A stretch of DNA of 64,000 nucleotides from contig NW_006920420.1 in the NCBI RefSeq assembly GCF_000344685.1, positions 442,958 through 506,957 on the forward strand. Direction: 5' to 3'. Below, piece after piece: positions 43,801-55,327 of this stretch. The notes beneath the pieces were generated by a model that saw nothing but the letters and a program-made list of their open reading frames with translations, ran no database searches and was not told the origin of the DNA. Every line of letters begins with the position of its first letter. The stretch's first letter is position 1. This DNA is from Gloeophyllum trabeum ATCC 11539 (lineage: Eukaryota > Basidiomycota > Agaricomycetes > Gloeophyllales > Gloeophyllaceae). The translations under genes were made by a program, and so were the position numbers.

Positions 43801-46194
43801 CTGCTCGTGGTGCTGCACGTAGGTTAGCAGCTTGGGAAAGGAAGTACCAGGTGAGCACCGTCGAGGGTGAGCCCGCCGCGGAGAAGTTGTCTACCAACGA
43901 ACCCGAGTGGTGGGCAACGGATTGTCATGCTGTTCCGGGCGGTAAGGTTATTGTCCGCGAGAACGACTGGGGTAGTATCATAGCATTCACTCTGAGGTAA
44001 GCTGTTCACGTTTAAGCAATCGGCACTTGCCTGAAGCTGGTTTAGCTCTATCGATTACAAACGAGAATTAGCCAACCTATCTGTTAGCAAGTCGCCCTCT
44101 GGATCCCATGACTCACCACAACCTACCCCTCAATCTCATGCTTCTTCATCTGGCTCTTCATTCTTCTCGTCGAGCGGTTACGGGTTCTTTAAGTCGTCCT
44201 CGAATCTCCAACCTGATCCGGATGATGAAGGTGCAGTCTGGCACGAACCTGAATCACATACGGCCACCATCACTCGCAAAGAACATCCTCGAGATCCAGC
44301 GGGGATATTGGCGTTGCCGTCTGTGCTTCGACATAAGCCTGCGGATGTTGCAACTTTGTCTCCGTCACGGTTGACCAACCTCGTCATCCAGGCGCGGTCC
44401 GCTAGCAGTAGCGAACGGACCCCGCCTTCTGCCTACGCTAGACCTGATGTCCAGCTGAACACGCAAGCGGTTGACGGGGAAGTGAGTGGTCTGCCTGAGG
44501 CTGCTCAAGTGGTGGGTAAGATATTGCACGACGCCGATACTGCAGCTGCGGAATCCCCGACTCGTTCACTATCGGACAGCGTAAATTCCAAATCATCAAG
44601 CTTCGTTCAGACCCATATTCGCAGAGCCGAGGCAGCGTCCTTGGAATCCAACGGTAGCGATTCCACCGTTGGTCCGGAAGATCACAGCGGACGGGAACAT
44701 GCTCTTGTTCCTCCGCCTCCGCCTCCTAAGGATACCCCAGACGCTAAGACAACTTCTCGGATTTCGTCTCCTTCTGCCGACTCCGGGAATGCACCTGCAA
44801 CTGCTACATCCCCAAAGCCCGGATCAAGTTCCTTCCTTACCTCAACGCTGACGTCGGGTCTCGCGAGTGCTATGCGACTTGTCCTAAATTCTTCCGACAC
44901 GATCAAGCCGTCGCAATCTGCAGCTTCGCAGAAGACACACCATGCGTTGCTCCATATTGACTCGCTACCGATTGATGAGCGTCCGCATATCAAGTACGAC
45001 TGGACGATCGGCAGCCGTCTGAAGTTCAGTTGTACGGTATACTATGCGAGGCAATTCGACGGCCTGCGTAAGCGGTGCGGAGTCGAGGACATCTTCCTCA
45101 AGAGCCTGGAGCGGAGCGCCAATTGGGCGGCGGAAGGTGGGAAGAGTAAATCGAATTTTTGGAAGACGAAGGACGACAGGTTCATCATCAAGACGCTTGT
45201 CAACGCGTGGAATGTCGCAGATTTGTACGTGCATGTATAAGCTTTGCTGACCGATGATTTACACTTTATCTCCCGTTAGGCAAGTTCTTATAGAACTGGC
45301 CCCGTCCTACTTCCGATACATGGACTCGACTGCGACGAAACCTACGGCTTTGGCTAAGCTGTTGGGCTTCTACACTGTAGAGGTTCGGAACCTTGAGAAC
45401 GGGACTACGCAGGCAAAGGCGGATCTCCTGGTTATGGAGAATCTCTTCTATGATCAGGACATCTCCAAGACATTTGATCTGAAAGGGATACATGGGAGAA
45501 AGGTCAAACCGAGCAGCAATAGCTCAGGCTCTCATTCGTCCAAGACCCTGTTCGACGGGGAATGGATTGAAGGTGAGTGCAATTGCAAGTTTCATGGATA
45601 AGTTGGCTTATCATCTCTCCGACAGGACAACAGCGGGCCCTGATTCTCCTGCGTCCATATTCCAAGGTCATCCTACAGGAAGCTATCAGGAACGACTCAG
45701 ATTTCCTGTCGAAGAGTAGTATTATGGATTACTCGTGGGTGCTATCAGAATCCTGTCGCTCCCCCAAATTCTGACTTCAAGCTGCCCCCAGGCTTCTGCT
45801 TGGTTTGGATGAGGGCCGGAAGCAGATCGTATGTGGCCTTGTAGACATGATCGGTACATACCGTGGGCAGTCGCTTGCTATTGCTGTTATTGACACTTTT
45901 AACAGGCAGCTATACTTTCGCAAAGACACTCGAGTACAAGGTCAAGCAAGGTTTGAATCCATCAGGAAAGGAAGTTACTGTCATGCCTCCCAACGAGTAT
46001 CAGGAGAGGTTCGTGAACGCTATGGATAGCTACTTCTTGGCATGTCCAGGTATGTGCAGGATCCTCGCCGGATCCTCGGCCGCTTATGGCAGCCTTTGAC
46101 CCTCTATGTGAATATAGATAAGTGGTCCCGACCGTGGGATGAAGCTAAGACGAAGCTGCCGACGGATGTGGGGGACTTGCGATGCCCTTTGTAA
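40820..46194 (+). CDS. FAB1: Fab1/PIKfyve-type PtdIns3P 5-kinase, FYVE finger not found
   Basis: Ten exons (40820-41564, 41614-42898, 42968-43331, 43389-43996, 44046-45224, 45280-45572, 45626-45734, 45792-45853, 45906-46049, 46118-46194) sum to 4866 nt, 1621 residues. Exons 1-2 carry a CCT/chaperonin-like part (for example ILRLALFIYISVILEQHALAD) and a Cys-rich stretch with CLKPGCIF and CALCGRR. Exon 3 has FAKFLELLVYSPLIC and LNIVRHFSYR, typical of Fab1. The PIP-kinase domain covers about residues 1310-1621: FIIKTL, FRYMDSTATKPTALAKLLGFY, TFDLKGIHGRKV, SIMDYSLLLGLDEGRKQIV and GLVDMIGSYTFAKTLEYKVK. Fab1 makes PtdIns(3,5)P2 on endosomes and vacuoles. Fungal Fab1 usually has an N-terminal FYVE finger and is above 2000 residues; this one starts directly with a coiled, Lys/Glu-rich region, so it is either a FYVE-less paralogue or missing a distant 5' exon. 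Confidence 0.9.
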
Positions 46195-48440
46195 GGTGGA
46201 GACTATGGAATCTCTCTTGCATGCCAATCAACTGCCTATACCTCACCGTTATGCTTATGGTTGAACACTGCGCATTCTCAATTGTAACTATAGACTCGCA
46301 TGTAACGACAGCATATATGTAGTGTAAAGCATCGAATCGAACGCACGTCCAGTGGCAGTGCGATCTGCCGTGGTTACGGCATCTACCGACACCTTTCTTC
46401 TGCCTTAGAATAATATCTGTGGCTTCATCATGTTCCGCAATGTTGCGTACTCAACCTAGTTCGCATCGCCTTTAAGGATCCCTCTTGCCTTCTCCGGTAA
46501 GCTCTGGCGTATTGCTCTGCTCAGACCTTGTCGTAAATGAATGCACGACACTGCGTCAGAATCCGGGCATCAAAGATGCAGAGGCGTTTTGCCAGGTCAC
46601 CTCAATCAAGGGACACGCAGCTTCATTTGAATGAATTCCAGAGTTGCTATCAGACTGAAGATTTAATGAAGACTTGGTACACGCAACCGAGCGGACGGTT
46701 AAGCGAAGTGTTTTTTAGACTTCTCCGAATGATGATACGCGCCGTATCAGCGGGCTTACGGTGAGGATACCGCCAATGTATATTGCTGCGAAGACGGTTT
46801 CGAGATTGTACGTGACGCGACAAATACAAAGAGCAGCCACCCTCGTCATGCTTCTACGGTATTGGAGCACTGCCTGGAATATTGCGGGACTACTGACCGC
46901 CCATGGGGTATACCGTGACGAACCTGTACGTGGCTGGATTTCCTGTTACTTTTATGCCACACCCTACATGTGCTTGGGCGTTTATTTTCCCGGCATCTGG
47001 CTATTCAGCGGAATGTATCTGCTTGGTGGAACGCTTTGCTTTCACATCTTATCGCTAACGCCACGTTACTTGTTTACCTGTGAAGAAGGCTTCTTGAGCT
47101 CGGCGGGATACAGTTGAATGCGCGTCCAATGACACTGTGCTTCTCTTCCCTATCTCTCTGGGCGTCCTAGGCCCTTGGTCACACCGTCCCATTGGTGGTC
47201 TATATTTTGCGCTGGTGACCACACCCAAGCCTCTGAGAACGCGAGGCTATTCTCCCAATGACCTTTGTTACTCAGCTTTATCTTTGGGACGCGCCCGTCT
47301 CATGATCTATCCAGAGTTACTTTCGGGGTTATGGTATGTGCCTCGAATTGTCTGCTGTATGTTCTTTGAGCTAGCTCGAACTCCGAGGCGAAGGACGGAC
47401 TTCCGCTAACCCACCTTCGTTAGCCAAGCGGGCCTTCTTCTTGTGAGGAAAGTGCCCAACGTGGTAGCCATACGCGTCTCAGAATCACTCGGACTATGTC
47501 CGCCATTGTGGGCCTGCGACTGGGTTTGTAAGTTCTGCAGGCTACGTCCACGCTGTCTTCAACGACTTCGGCTGGAGTACGCAACTGTAGCCGAGCGAGT
47601 GTAGTCGCTGACCGTCATGTGAGTGCCAGTGCATTCTCTTCCGCATTCCTTCCTCTCAGGCAAAGCTGGAGACGTAGGGCAATGTGACCCGGGCTACGCT
47701 GACCTCCCTTCGCATCCCTGATCGGCCCTTATGACCAGCGCAACGGCATTGTTCTATGATCTCTCGGCTTCGCGATAGCGAATAAGGCTCTAGGCTGAGG
47801 CTTCCTCCTTTACCGTATGCAGCGCGCACGGGACGAGGAATCGGACGGCACTCGCAGAAATAGACGTTGACTTGATCGTGTTTATGCACAGCATTACCCC
47901 GCAGTACTCAAATACCCCGCATTCTTAGCCTCGGCAAAGGCCGAAGCATCCTGCAGCCAATGACATCGCTCAAAGCGCTGTAAGATTAGGTCCTACGTGC
48001 GTCTTGTGGACAACCTCCTGCCTCTATACAATCAGCGAAAGCACCGGTGTGATTACGTTCAGGATGATGAAGATTACCGTCACTCCATTATGGATTGGTG
48101 CTCTGAAGGCTACGTGGGACGGTAACTGCGCTGCTTTACGATCATCTTGTCTTCACGAGATGATCGCGAAGTTACAGCTCCTTGGGTTGCGTTCCCTAGT
48201 CTTTTGGGAAATGGAGCTAAGAGCCGACATGCCCTCCATAAACGTGACCGATTTGCTTTTGGTGGGATCCTCTCTCTCCCCCAGCTGGGCTCTCATATGA
48301 CCTGTTTCATTCTTGCGATTACACATAGCGCCAGTCACTTGGACTCGAATAGATCAACTTCTGCGGTCCGAACTGTTGCGCGAACAGCCCTGATCTCTTC
48401 ACACCTGTAAAGACATTCTCCCGCTGACCGTCCCATCGAA
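46195..48440. other. 2.2-kb stretch without supported gene
   Basis: Between FAB1 and alcohol oxidase. Several frames of 60-118 codons occur, one hydrophobic (46761-47117), but none has a recognisable domain or splice support. The right part is probably the long promoter of the oxidase gene. Confidence 0.4.
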
Positions 48441-48447
48441 TATAAAA
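48441..48447 (+). promoter_or_regulatory. TATA box of alcohol oxidase gene
   Basis: TATAAAA lies 96 bp upstream of the oxidase start codon, a normal position for a strongly transcribed fungal gene. It is the clearest TATA box I found in the window. Confidence 0.6.
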
Positions 48448-48536
48448 AGCCTTTATGAATTGAGCGGGGGGTTCCTCATCTGGAGTCTCATCTCCTAGAA
48501 CCCCTTCATTCATCAATCCCCTGACAGTCGACCAAC

Positions 48537-51500
48537 ATGGTTCATCCCGAGGAAGTCGACGTTATTGTCTGCGGGTACGCTCAGCTCCTACATCTGCCGT
48601 TTGTCTTCCATCATTGACGTTTTGCCATATAGTGGTGGTCCAGCAGGTATGAGGCATTCCGTTGTCTCACTTGTATTCCCGCCAATGTGCTTTGCGCATA
48701 GGATGCGTCGTAGCTGGCCGCTTGGCGTACGCCGACCCCAACCTCAAGGTTATGCTCATTGAGGGTAAGCAACGTTTACTATGCCTGACTGTCTGAGCTG
48801 ACCGCATGCCGAAGGCGGTGCCAACAACCGGGATGACCCATGGGTCTACAGGCCTGGTATCTATGTCCGTAATATGCAGCGTGATGGCGTGTGAGTTGAA
48901 ATCATGTCCTGTTGTATCGCGAGGCATTGACAACGTTCCAGCAACGACAAGGCGACATTCTACACCGACACAATGAAGAGCTCCCATCTTCGCGGCAGAC
49001 AAGCCATCGTTCCGTACGTCTAGTCTACCCACCCTTCCCGATCCTTTATCGAGCGCTTGCGTTTCAGCTGTGCCAACATCCTTGGGGGTGGTAGCAGGTA
49101 AGCAGGATACAGATTATACGCCTATACAGATACTCATTCTCCCGGTAGTATCAACTTCCAGGTATGCAGTTGTCAATAGTGTGGATTGGAGTCGACTAAC
49201 AGCATGAACCCTTTAGATGTACACTAGGGTAAGTGAAACTTCAGTTCAGAAGCGAAGATGAGACTGATCCTCCATCAGGCGTCTGCCTCAGATTGGGGTA
49301 AGAGAGTAGATGGTTATTTCAATTCCTGGCTGATCGTCATTGTTGATGTAGACGATTTCAAGACCGAGGGCTGGACTTGCCAAGGTGGGTTTGGCTTCTA
49401 TGGCTACATGCTCTTTTCATTAATGTTCCCTCTTCTTTAGATCTGCTGCCGTTGATGAAGCGTCTCGAGAACTACCAGAAGCCCGTGAACAACGACACGT
49501 GAGGTAGCCTATTCTCGTCGACTACCCTTTCATTGACGCGACTCCATAGCCACGGATACGATGGACCTATAGCCATTTCCAACGGCGGGCAGATCACTCG
49601 TAAGTGCACCTCTGTCTACGTTTGTGTATGCAATTGTCCTAACAATTCCTCTTAGCTCTGGCTCAAGATTTCCTGCGTGCCGCCCATTCCATCGGTGTGC
49701 CGTATAGCGGTAAGTAGGTGTTATCTGGACGGAGGACGAGGCTGACTGAGAACGACCTTCCATCAGATGACATTCAGGGTGAGCTGGCCGCTTCTGCTAC
49801 GTTACATTCCGCCTCATGGTCCCGCAGATCTGACCACCGCTCATGGCGCCGAGATCTGGGCCAAGTACATCAACCGGCACACGGGCAGGCGCAGCGACGC
49901 CGCGACGGCGTACGTGCACAGCGTCATGGACGTCCAGACGAACCTGTACCTGCGCACGAACGCACGTGTGTCGCGCGTCATCTTCGAGGGCAACAAAGCT
50001 GTTGGCGTTGCGTACGTGCCGTCCCGCAACCGCGCCCACGGCGGCGCTGTCCTGGAGACGATCGTGAAGGCGCGCAAGTGCGTCGTACTGAGCTCGGGGA
50101 CGCTCGGCACCCCGCAGATTCTGGAGAGGTCTGGTGTCGGTAACGGCGAGCTGCTGAAGAAGCTCGATATCAAGGTCGTCAGCGATCTCCCGGGTGTTGG
50201 GTGAGTACAAGTGAATCATTTGAGCCGTGCATGAGCTGATGCCCGGCGCATATAGTGAGCAGTACCAGGACCACTACACAACCTTGTCGAGTGAGCAGCG
50301 AGATCATGCGTGGTGTACTCATCGTGCTGACGGCTCTGCAGTCTACCGTGTTTCCAACGATTCCATCACCACGGACGACTTCCTGCGGGGCGTCAAGGAG
50401 GTGCAGCGCGAGCTCTTCCAGGAGTGGGAGACGAGCCCCGAGAAGGCTCGGCTGTCGTCCAACGTCATCGACGCCGGCTGGAAGGTGAGCATTCCTCGCT
50501 GTCCGTTTCTTACCTGCGACCAACATGCACCACAAAGCTCCGCCCGACGGAAGAGGAGCTGAAGGAGATGGGCCCCGAGTTCAACGAGCTGTGGGACCGG
50601 TACTTCAAGGACAAGCCCGACAAGCCGGTGATGTTCGGCTCGATCGTCGCGGGCGCGTACGCGGACCACACGCTGCTCCCGCCGGGCAAGTACATGACGA
50701 TGTTCCAGTACCTCGAGTACCCCGCGTCGCGCGGCAAGATCCACATCCAGTCGACCAACCCGTACAAGGAGCCCTTCTTCGACTCGGGCTTTATGAACAA
50801 CAAGGCGGACTTTGCGCCGATCCGGTGGAGCTACAAGAAGACGAGGGAGGTGGCGCGGCGGATGGACGCGTTCCGCGGCGAGCTGACCTCGCACCACCCG
50901 CACTTCCACCCGGCGAGCGCGGCGGCGACGCGGGATATCGATATCAAGACGGCGAAGGAGATCTACCCGGACGGGTTGACGGTCGGGATACACATGGGGA
51001 CGTGGCACCGCCCGAGCGAGCCGTTCGACGCGAGCAAGGTGCACGAGGACATCAAGTACACGGAGGAGGACGACAAGGCGATCGACGACTGGGTCGCGGA
51101 CCACGTCGAGACGACGTGGCACAGCCTCGGGACGTGCGGTGCGTGCCTCGTTCCTCCGTCCCCCGAGAAAGATAGCTGAACGGCAGACTTGCAGCGATGA
51201 AGCCGCGCGAGCAGGGCGGCGTGGTGGACAAGCGGCTGAACGTGTACGGCACGGAGCACCTCAAGTGCGTCGACCTGTCGATCTGCCCGGACAACCTCGG
51301 CACGAACACGTACTCGTCGGCGCTGCTCGTCGGCGAGAAGGGCGCGGACCTGCTGTGCGAGGAGCTCGGTGCGTCGCGTGTTTCCTTCTGCTCCCTCTTC
51401 CTCTCGTTTCCTCTCGTCTTTTTGTCTTTCTCAGTTATCGTTTCTCTTTCTCCATTATCGTTTTTTCTCTTTCTCAGTTATCATTTTCCCTCTCTCCGTT

Positions 51501-51652
51501 ATCGTTCTTTCCCCCCTTCTTTCCTTCAATGGCGGGAGTAGAGCTGACGCGCGTGCCCGCCCACAGGCCTCAAAGTGCGCGTGCCCCACGCGCCCGTCCC
51601 GCACGCGCCCGTGCCGACCGGGCGCCCGGCGACGCAGCAGCCCAAGCACTAA
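48537..51652 (+). CDS. AOX1: Alcohol (methanol) oxidase, GMC family
   Basis: A gene with many introns coding for about 650 residues. The FAD dinucleotide-binding motif VDVIVCGGGPAGCVVAGRL is spread over the first exons; then come IVPCANILGGGSSINFQMYTR, SGTLGTPQILERSGVG and, near the end, ETTWHSLGTCAMKPRE with the catalytic His and NLGTNTYSSALLVGEKGADLL with the Asn. These are characteristic of basidiomycete alcohol oxidase (AA3_3-type), which oxidises methanol to formaldehyde with release of H2O2; in wood-rot fungi the methanol comes from lignin and pectin demethylation. The C-terminus reads VPTGRPATQQPKH, so there is no peroxisomal SKL-type signal and no N-terminal signal peptide, as reported for other wood-rot AOX proteins. 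The last intron (51368-51567) holds a T/C-rich minisatellite. A TATA box lies upstream. Confidence 0.95.
51368..51567 (+). repeat. Minisatellite-bearing last intron of AOX1
   Basis: The intron between the GAGCTCG exon end and the CTCAAAGTG exon contains about four degenerate direct repeats of roughly 28 bp, each ending in a form of AGTTATCGTTT or CGTTATCGTT (about 51428-51510). It is almost pure pyrimidine, and at 200 bp is about four times the usual intron length here. Confidence 0.7.
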
Positions 51653-51702
51653 GCTGGGATGTGGGGGGGGGGGGGGGATTCCACTCCCCGGCGTGCGGCG
51701 TT

Positions 51703-51733
<31 letters not shown>

Positions 51734-52093
51734 CGTGGGGGGCTGGAGGATGGAAAAGCGAGCGTGTGTACGAATACGAAGAGGGGGTGTTGCTTTCTCT
51801 TTCTCTGTGTATGTTTTCGCATCGTTCGTTCAAGGTGTCGTATGTTGTATGCACGTCGGAGCTGCCTGTTCGTTTTAAATGCAGGGGTTGTGTACGAGTT
51901 TTCTTTGCGTGGGGCGGTGTGGACCTGGACCATGATGCATGATGGACGACGTGCGCGGGGGCATGTGCGTTGGATAGAATTTCGAGCAAGTGAGGTGGTG
52001 ATGGTACTACATTTTCCCAGATTTCTCTTCCGCCCTCTCTTTTCGCCGCCGTCGACCCCGCTCTTCACCTCGTCTGTCTAGACTGGTAGCGCG
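51653..52093. other. Convergent intergenic AOX1-cyclophilin
   Basis: About 440 bp holding both 3' UTRs. Just after the AOX1 stop is a run of 15 G (51663-51677), followed by GTGTCTG repeats (51700-51735). No gene is supported. Confidence 0.5.
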
Positions 52094-53385
52094 TTACATC
52101 TCCCCGCATTCTGACATCGAAGGAGCGTGAGCGCGTTATTCCTGCAGGGAGCCCGAGAAGCAGAATGAGACCGCGAGAGCACGGGACGCAGCGTAGTCCA
52201 GCCCGTCCCTTCGGCGCACATCCAAGCCGGCCACCCAACAACCCGACACCACCATCCAGCCGTCCAGCCGTCCACCCGTCCATGATGCACGCAACCATTC
52301 ACCCAACCACCGTCCCCCTCCCTTCACCTAAACAACCACAACCACAACCACAACCACAACCACAACCACAACCACTTGAACACTTGAACACTTGAACACT
52401 CACCGACGATCTTGACGGCCAACTTGGGCCTGTTGTTCGGGCCGGTGGGGACGGCCTCGATCTTGCGCAGGGTGAGCATGCCGTCGAGCACGCGCCCGAA
52501 GACGACGTGCTTGCCGTCGAGGAAGGGGCATTTGGCGGTGGTGATGAAGAACTGTTTGGCAGGGGCGGGGCGGGGGGTTAGGTGGGGTGATGTGGTTGGA
52601 GAGATAAGGAGGGGGAGAGGGGAAGGGGAGAGGGGGAAGAGGGGGAAGGGAGGAAGCGGGAAGGGAGGAAGCGGGAACCTCACCTGGCACCCGTTCGTAT
52701 TCGGCCCCGAGTTCGCCTACAGTCGCGGTCGCGGTCGCCGTCAGCACCCACCCGGGAAGCGGGAGAAACGCGTACCATGGAGAGCAGCCCCGGGCCGCTG
52801 TGTTTCTCGATAAAGTTCTCGTCCTGCATATGGGGCGGGGCGGGGGTGAGCGCGCGCGGGGGGGCAGAGGGGGGAGGGGCGGACGCACGGGGAACTTGTC
52901 GCCGTAGATCGAGAAGGAGCCGGTGCCGTCGCCCTTGATAAAGTCGCCGCCTAGCGCAGGGGAGCGGGGGTGGGATGGAGGGAAGAGGGGAGGACGGCTT
53001 GAGTCGTTCGGTCAGGGCGCACGGCGCGCGCGCGCGGGGGCGTACCTTGCACCATGAAATTCGGCACGCTTCGTGACACCTTCCTTTAGCACTCCTCCTC
53101 GCCACACACATGGACACGAACGCACACTCTGTGGAATACCGCGCCCTTGTATCCCTGCGGGCGCGCGTTGATCCTGCGTATATGACTACAAGGTCTGGAT
53201 ATCGGAGAGAGCGGTGCGGACCTGTACTCGCCGGTGCAGAGCTGGCGGAAGTTCTCTGCGGTCTTGGGGACGATGTCGCTGAAGAGCTCCATCTTGAGCC
53301 GGCCCGCGGGGGTCTCGCCGATGTTGATGTCCATGAACACGACCGGGCGTTGGGTCTGCGTCTGCGGCTGCGCTTGCGAGGACAT
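52094..53385 (-). CDS. Cyclophilin-type peptidyl-prolyl isomerase, PPIH (U4/U6 snRNP) type
   Basis: Eight exons (53385-53222, 53173-53126, 53068-53046, 52950-52889, 52823-52776, 52716-52684, 52551-52404, 52110-52094) sum to 543 nt, 180 residues. The complete cyclophilin fold is visible: [55 protein letters not shown] (catalytic Arg in FHRV), [43 protein letters not shown] and [14 protein letters not shown]. The segment [14 protein letters not shown] and the end ECGEM match cyclophilin H rather than CypA. PPIH binds the U4/U6-60K (PRP4) protein in the tri-snRNP. The final exon is only 17 nt, after a 293-bp intron that contains ACAACC repeats. Upstream in-frame Met codons exist, but they would overlap the divergent DIM1 gene start, so 53385 is preferred. 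Confidence 0.93.
52326..52400. repeat. ACAACC microsatellite followed by ACTTGAAC repeats, in intron
   Basis: About eight copies of CACAAC-type hexamers (52326-52373), then three copies of CACTTGAA (52373-52398), directly beside the donor of the last cyclophilin intron. Confidence 0.85.
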
Positions 53386-53489
53386 GGTTGTAGTCGGGCA
53401 CGAGTGACTTGCAGAACGCGCGCGAACTTGCGACCAAAACGGCAGGTGCGCGGCCCCCCCTGCCATTCTCCTCCTTCCCCCCGCCCAGC

Positions 53490-54203
53490 ATGTCCTACTT
53501 CCTCCCGCACCTGCCCTCCGGCTGGCACGTCGACGAGGCCATCAAGTCCGAGGAGGACCGCGTCGTCGTCATCCGCTTCGGCCACGACTGGGACCCGCAG
53601 TGCATGGTCATGGACGAGACCCTCTACGCCATCAGCGAGAAGGTGCAGAACTTTGCCGTCATCTACCTCTGCGACATCACCGAGGTGCCGGATTTCAACA
53701 AGGTGCGTGGGGTCAGCGGCGAGCGAGCGAGCGAGCGAAGGCTGATTGGAGGCAGATGTATGAATTGTACGACCCGTGCACGGTCATGTTCTTCTACCGG
53801 TACGCTCCCTCCTCCATTACGCCCGCCTTCCTTCACCCCCCAGCCCCTCCGCAGGAACAAACACATCATGATCGACCTCGGCACGGGCAACAACAACAAG
53901 ATGTGCGTCCCCCCGCTGCTCCCCTCTCCCACCTCACTCACCCCACCCACAGCAACTGGGCGATGGACAACAAACAAGAGGTGTGTGTGTGTGGCGTGTT
54001 CCTGTCTGATGTCACGGAATGCTGATAGGATCTGCGGAACTCACCAGATGATCGACATCATCGAGACCGTCTACCGCGGCGCGTCCAAGGGGCGCGGCCT
54101 CGTCGTCTCGCCCAAAGGTGCGCGTGCATCCATCCACATTCTCACAGACGACGCGAGGTTGATGGCGTGCGTTTCAGACTATTCCACGCGGTACCGGTAC
54201 TAG
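53490..54203 (+). CDS. DIM1: Spliceosomal U5 snRNP protein DIM1/DIB1 (TXNL4A)
   Basis: Six exons (53490-53702, 53756-53799, 53855-53902, 53953-53980, 54048-54117, 54178-54203) sum to 429 nt, exactly the 142 residues standard for this highly conserved thioredoxin-fold protein. It begins [18 protein letters not shown] and contains [58 protein letters not shown] and [16 protein letters not shown], ending in YSTRYRY. DIM1 is part of the U4/U6.U5 tri-snRNP and gates spliceosome activation. It is divergent from the PPIH-type cyclophilin gene, with only about 104 bp between the two start codons, so they probably share one promoter region. Confidence 0.97.
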   Translation: MSYFLPHLPSGWHVDEAIKSEEDRVVVIRFGHDWDPQCMVMDETLYAISEKVQNFAVIYLCDITEVPDFNKVRGVSGERASERRLIGGRCMNCTTRARSCSSTGTLPPPLRPPSFTPQPLRRNKHIMIDLGTGNNNKMCVPPLLPSPTSLTPPTATGRWTTNKRCVCVACSCLMSRNADRICGTHQMIDIIETVYRGASKGRGLVVSPKGARASIHILTDDARLMACVSDYSTRYRY

Positions 54204-54452
54204 ATTCCGCCCGGCCGCCCTCCCCATCCCGCTTCGTGCCTGTGTTTTCGCGCTCCTGTACTGCAGCTGCTGTATCCATACCATACCATACCATACCATA
54301 CCGTCCTACACCTTTCCCGCCTGTTTTCTTCGCTCCTACGCGATAGAGAATGGAATGCATGAAACTGCATAATATACACATTATCCTATACAAAACCCAG
54401 CGCCGCAGTCCACCCCATACCCCACCTCATACTAGCAAGACCCCAAACCTAC
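54204..54452. other. Convergent intergenic with CCATA microsatellite
   Basis: About 250 bp. A pentanucleotide run of about five CCATA units lies at 54277-54302. The rest is the 3' flank of two convergent genes. Confidence 0.6.
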
Positions 54453-55327
54453 CTACTCCCCCTTCGTGATACTCGCGATCCGCGCCTCGTGCACCCTCGC
54501 GCGGAAGTCGAAGAGGACGGGGTAGCCCCAGAGCGTCGCCGCGAGGACGTACAACACCTACACGCAACAATCAGCCTTCCCGCCGCACACACGCACACAC
54601 CCGCGTAAGCGAAAACACGCACCCCGACGCCCAGCGGCGTCCGCGCCCGCCGGCACATCCACGCCATCCACGCGCCCTCCAGGCAGTGCACGGCCGGCAC
54701 GAACACCCACACCGCGCGCATCGCCCGCGCGCCGAGCCACTCGCGCAGGAGGGCGCCCGGCGTGTGGGGGGCGGCGAGCGTGGTGTAGACGAGCAGCGCG
54801 AGGAGGAGCGTGGGCTGGTAGATCTGGAGGGGGAGGCGGAAGGTCGTTATGGCGGGGGCCTTCGTCTAGGGGGGGGGGCAGTTAGTATCGGCGTTGGGTG
54901 GTGGGCGGGAGGAGGGGAAGGGAAGGGAATAGGGAAGGGAAACAGGGAAACAGGGAGGACGCACCATCCCGAGCGCCGCCTCCGCGTCCGCCTTCATCGC
55001 CAGCAGGCGCGGCTTCACCTCGTCGTACCCCCCCAGCGGCGGGTCGAACGGGACGCGCACCTCCGTCGCCGGCGCGCCCTTCGCGCGCGCGTACGCGAGG
55101 GTCATGCCCTGTGGGGCACGCAGAGTCAGCGTCCCCGGGCAGGCGAGGAAACGCACGCACGCACGCACCTTCGCGTCGATCCCGCGCATCGCCGCGTCCG
55201 CGACGGCGCCCTGCACGCCCGCGTAGTGTTTCACGTACGCGACGAGCGTGTCGGGGTGCCCGCGCATGTACATGCACAGGAACGCGGACCGCGCCGCGAC
55301 GGGGTCTTTAGCTGGGCGGTCGGGCAT
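54453..55327 (-). CDS. DUF2470-like membrane protein
   Basis: Four exons (55327-55169, 55108-54965, 54865-54623, 54557-54453) sum to 651 nt, 216 residues. The N-terminal half looks like a DUF2470 domain: DPVAARSAFLCMYMRGHPDTL, then VKHYAGVQGAVADAAMRGID, GMTLAYARAKG and EVRVPFDPPLGGYDEVKPRL. The C-terminal half has three or four hydrophobic segments, including LPLQIYQPTLLLALLVYTTL, AVWVFVPAVHCLEGAWMAWM and LYVLAATLWGYPVLF. DUF2470 domains are found in haem-related and heme-oxygenase-like proteins; in fungi this fusion to membrane helices is of unknown role. Exons are very GC-rich. The domain call is by pattern, without a search. Confidence 0.75.

Noticed and set aside
46761..47117. 118-codon hydrophobic frame between FAB1 and AOX1
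   Set aside because: No family motif, no partner exon, and an odd mix of Tyr, Cys and Trp suggesting chance.
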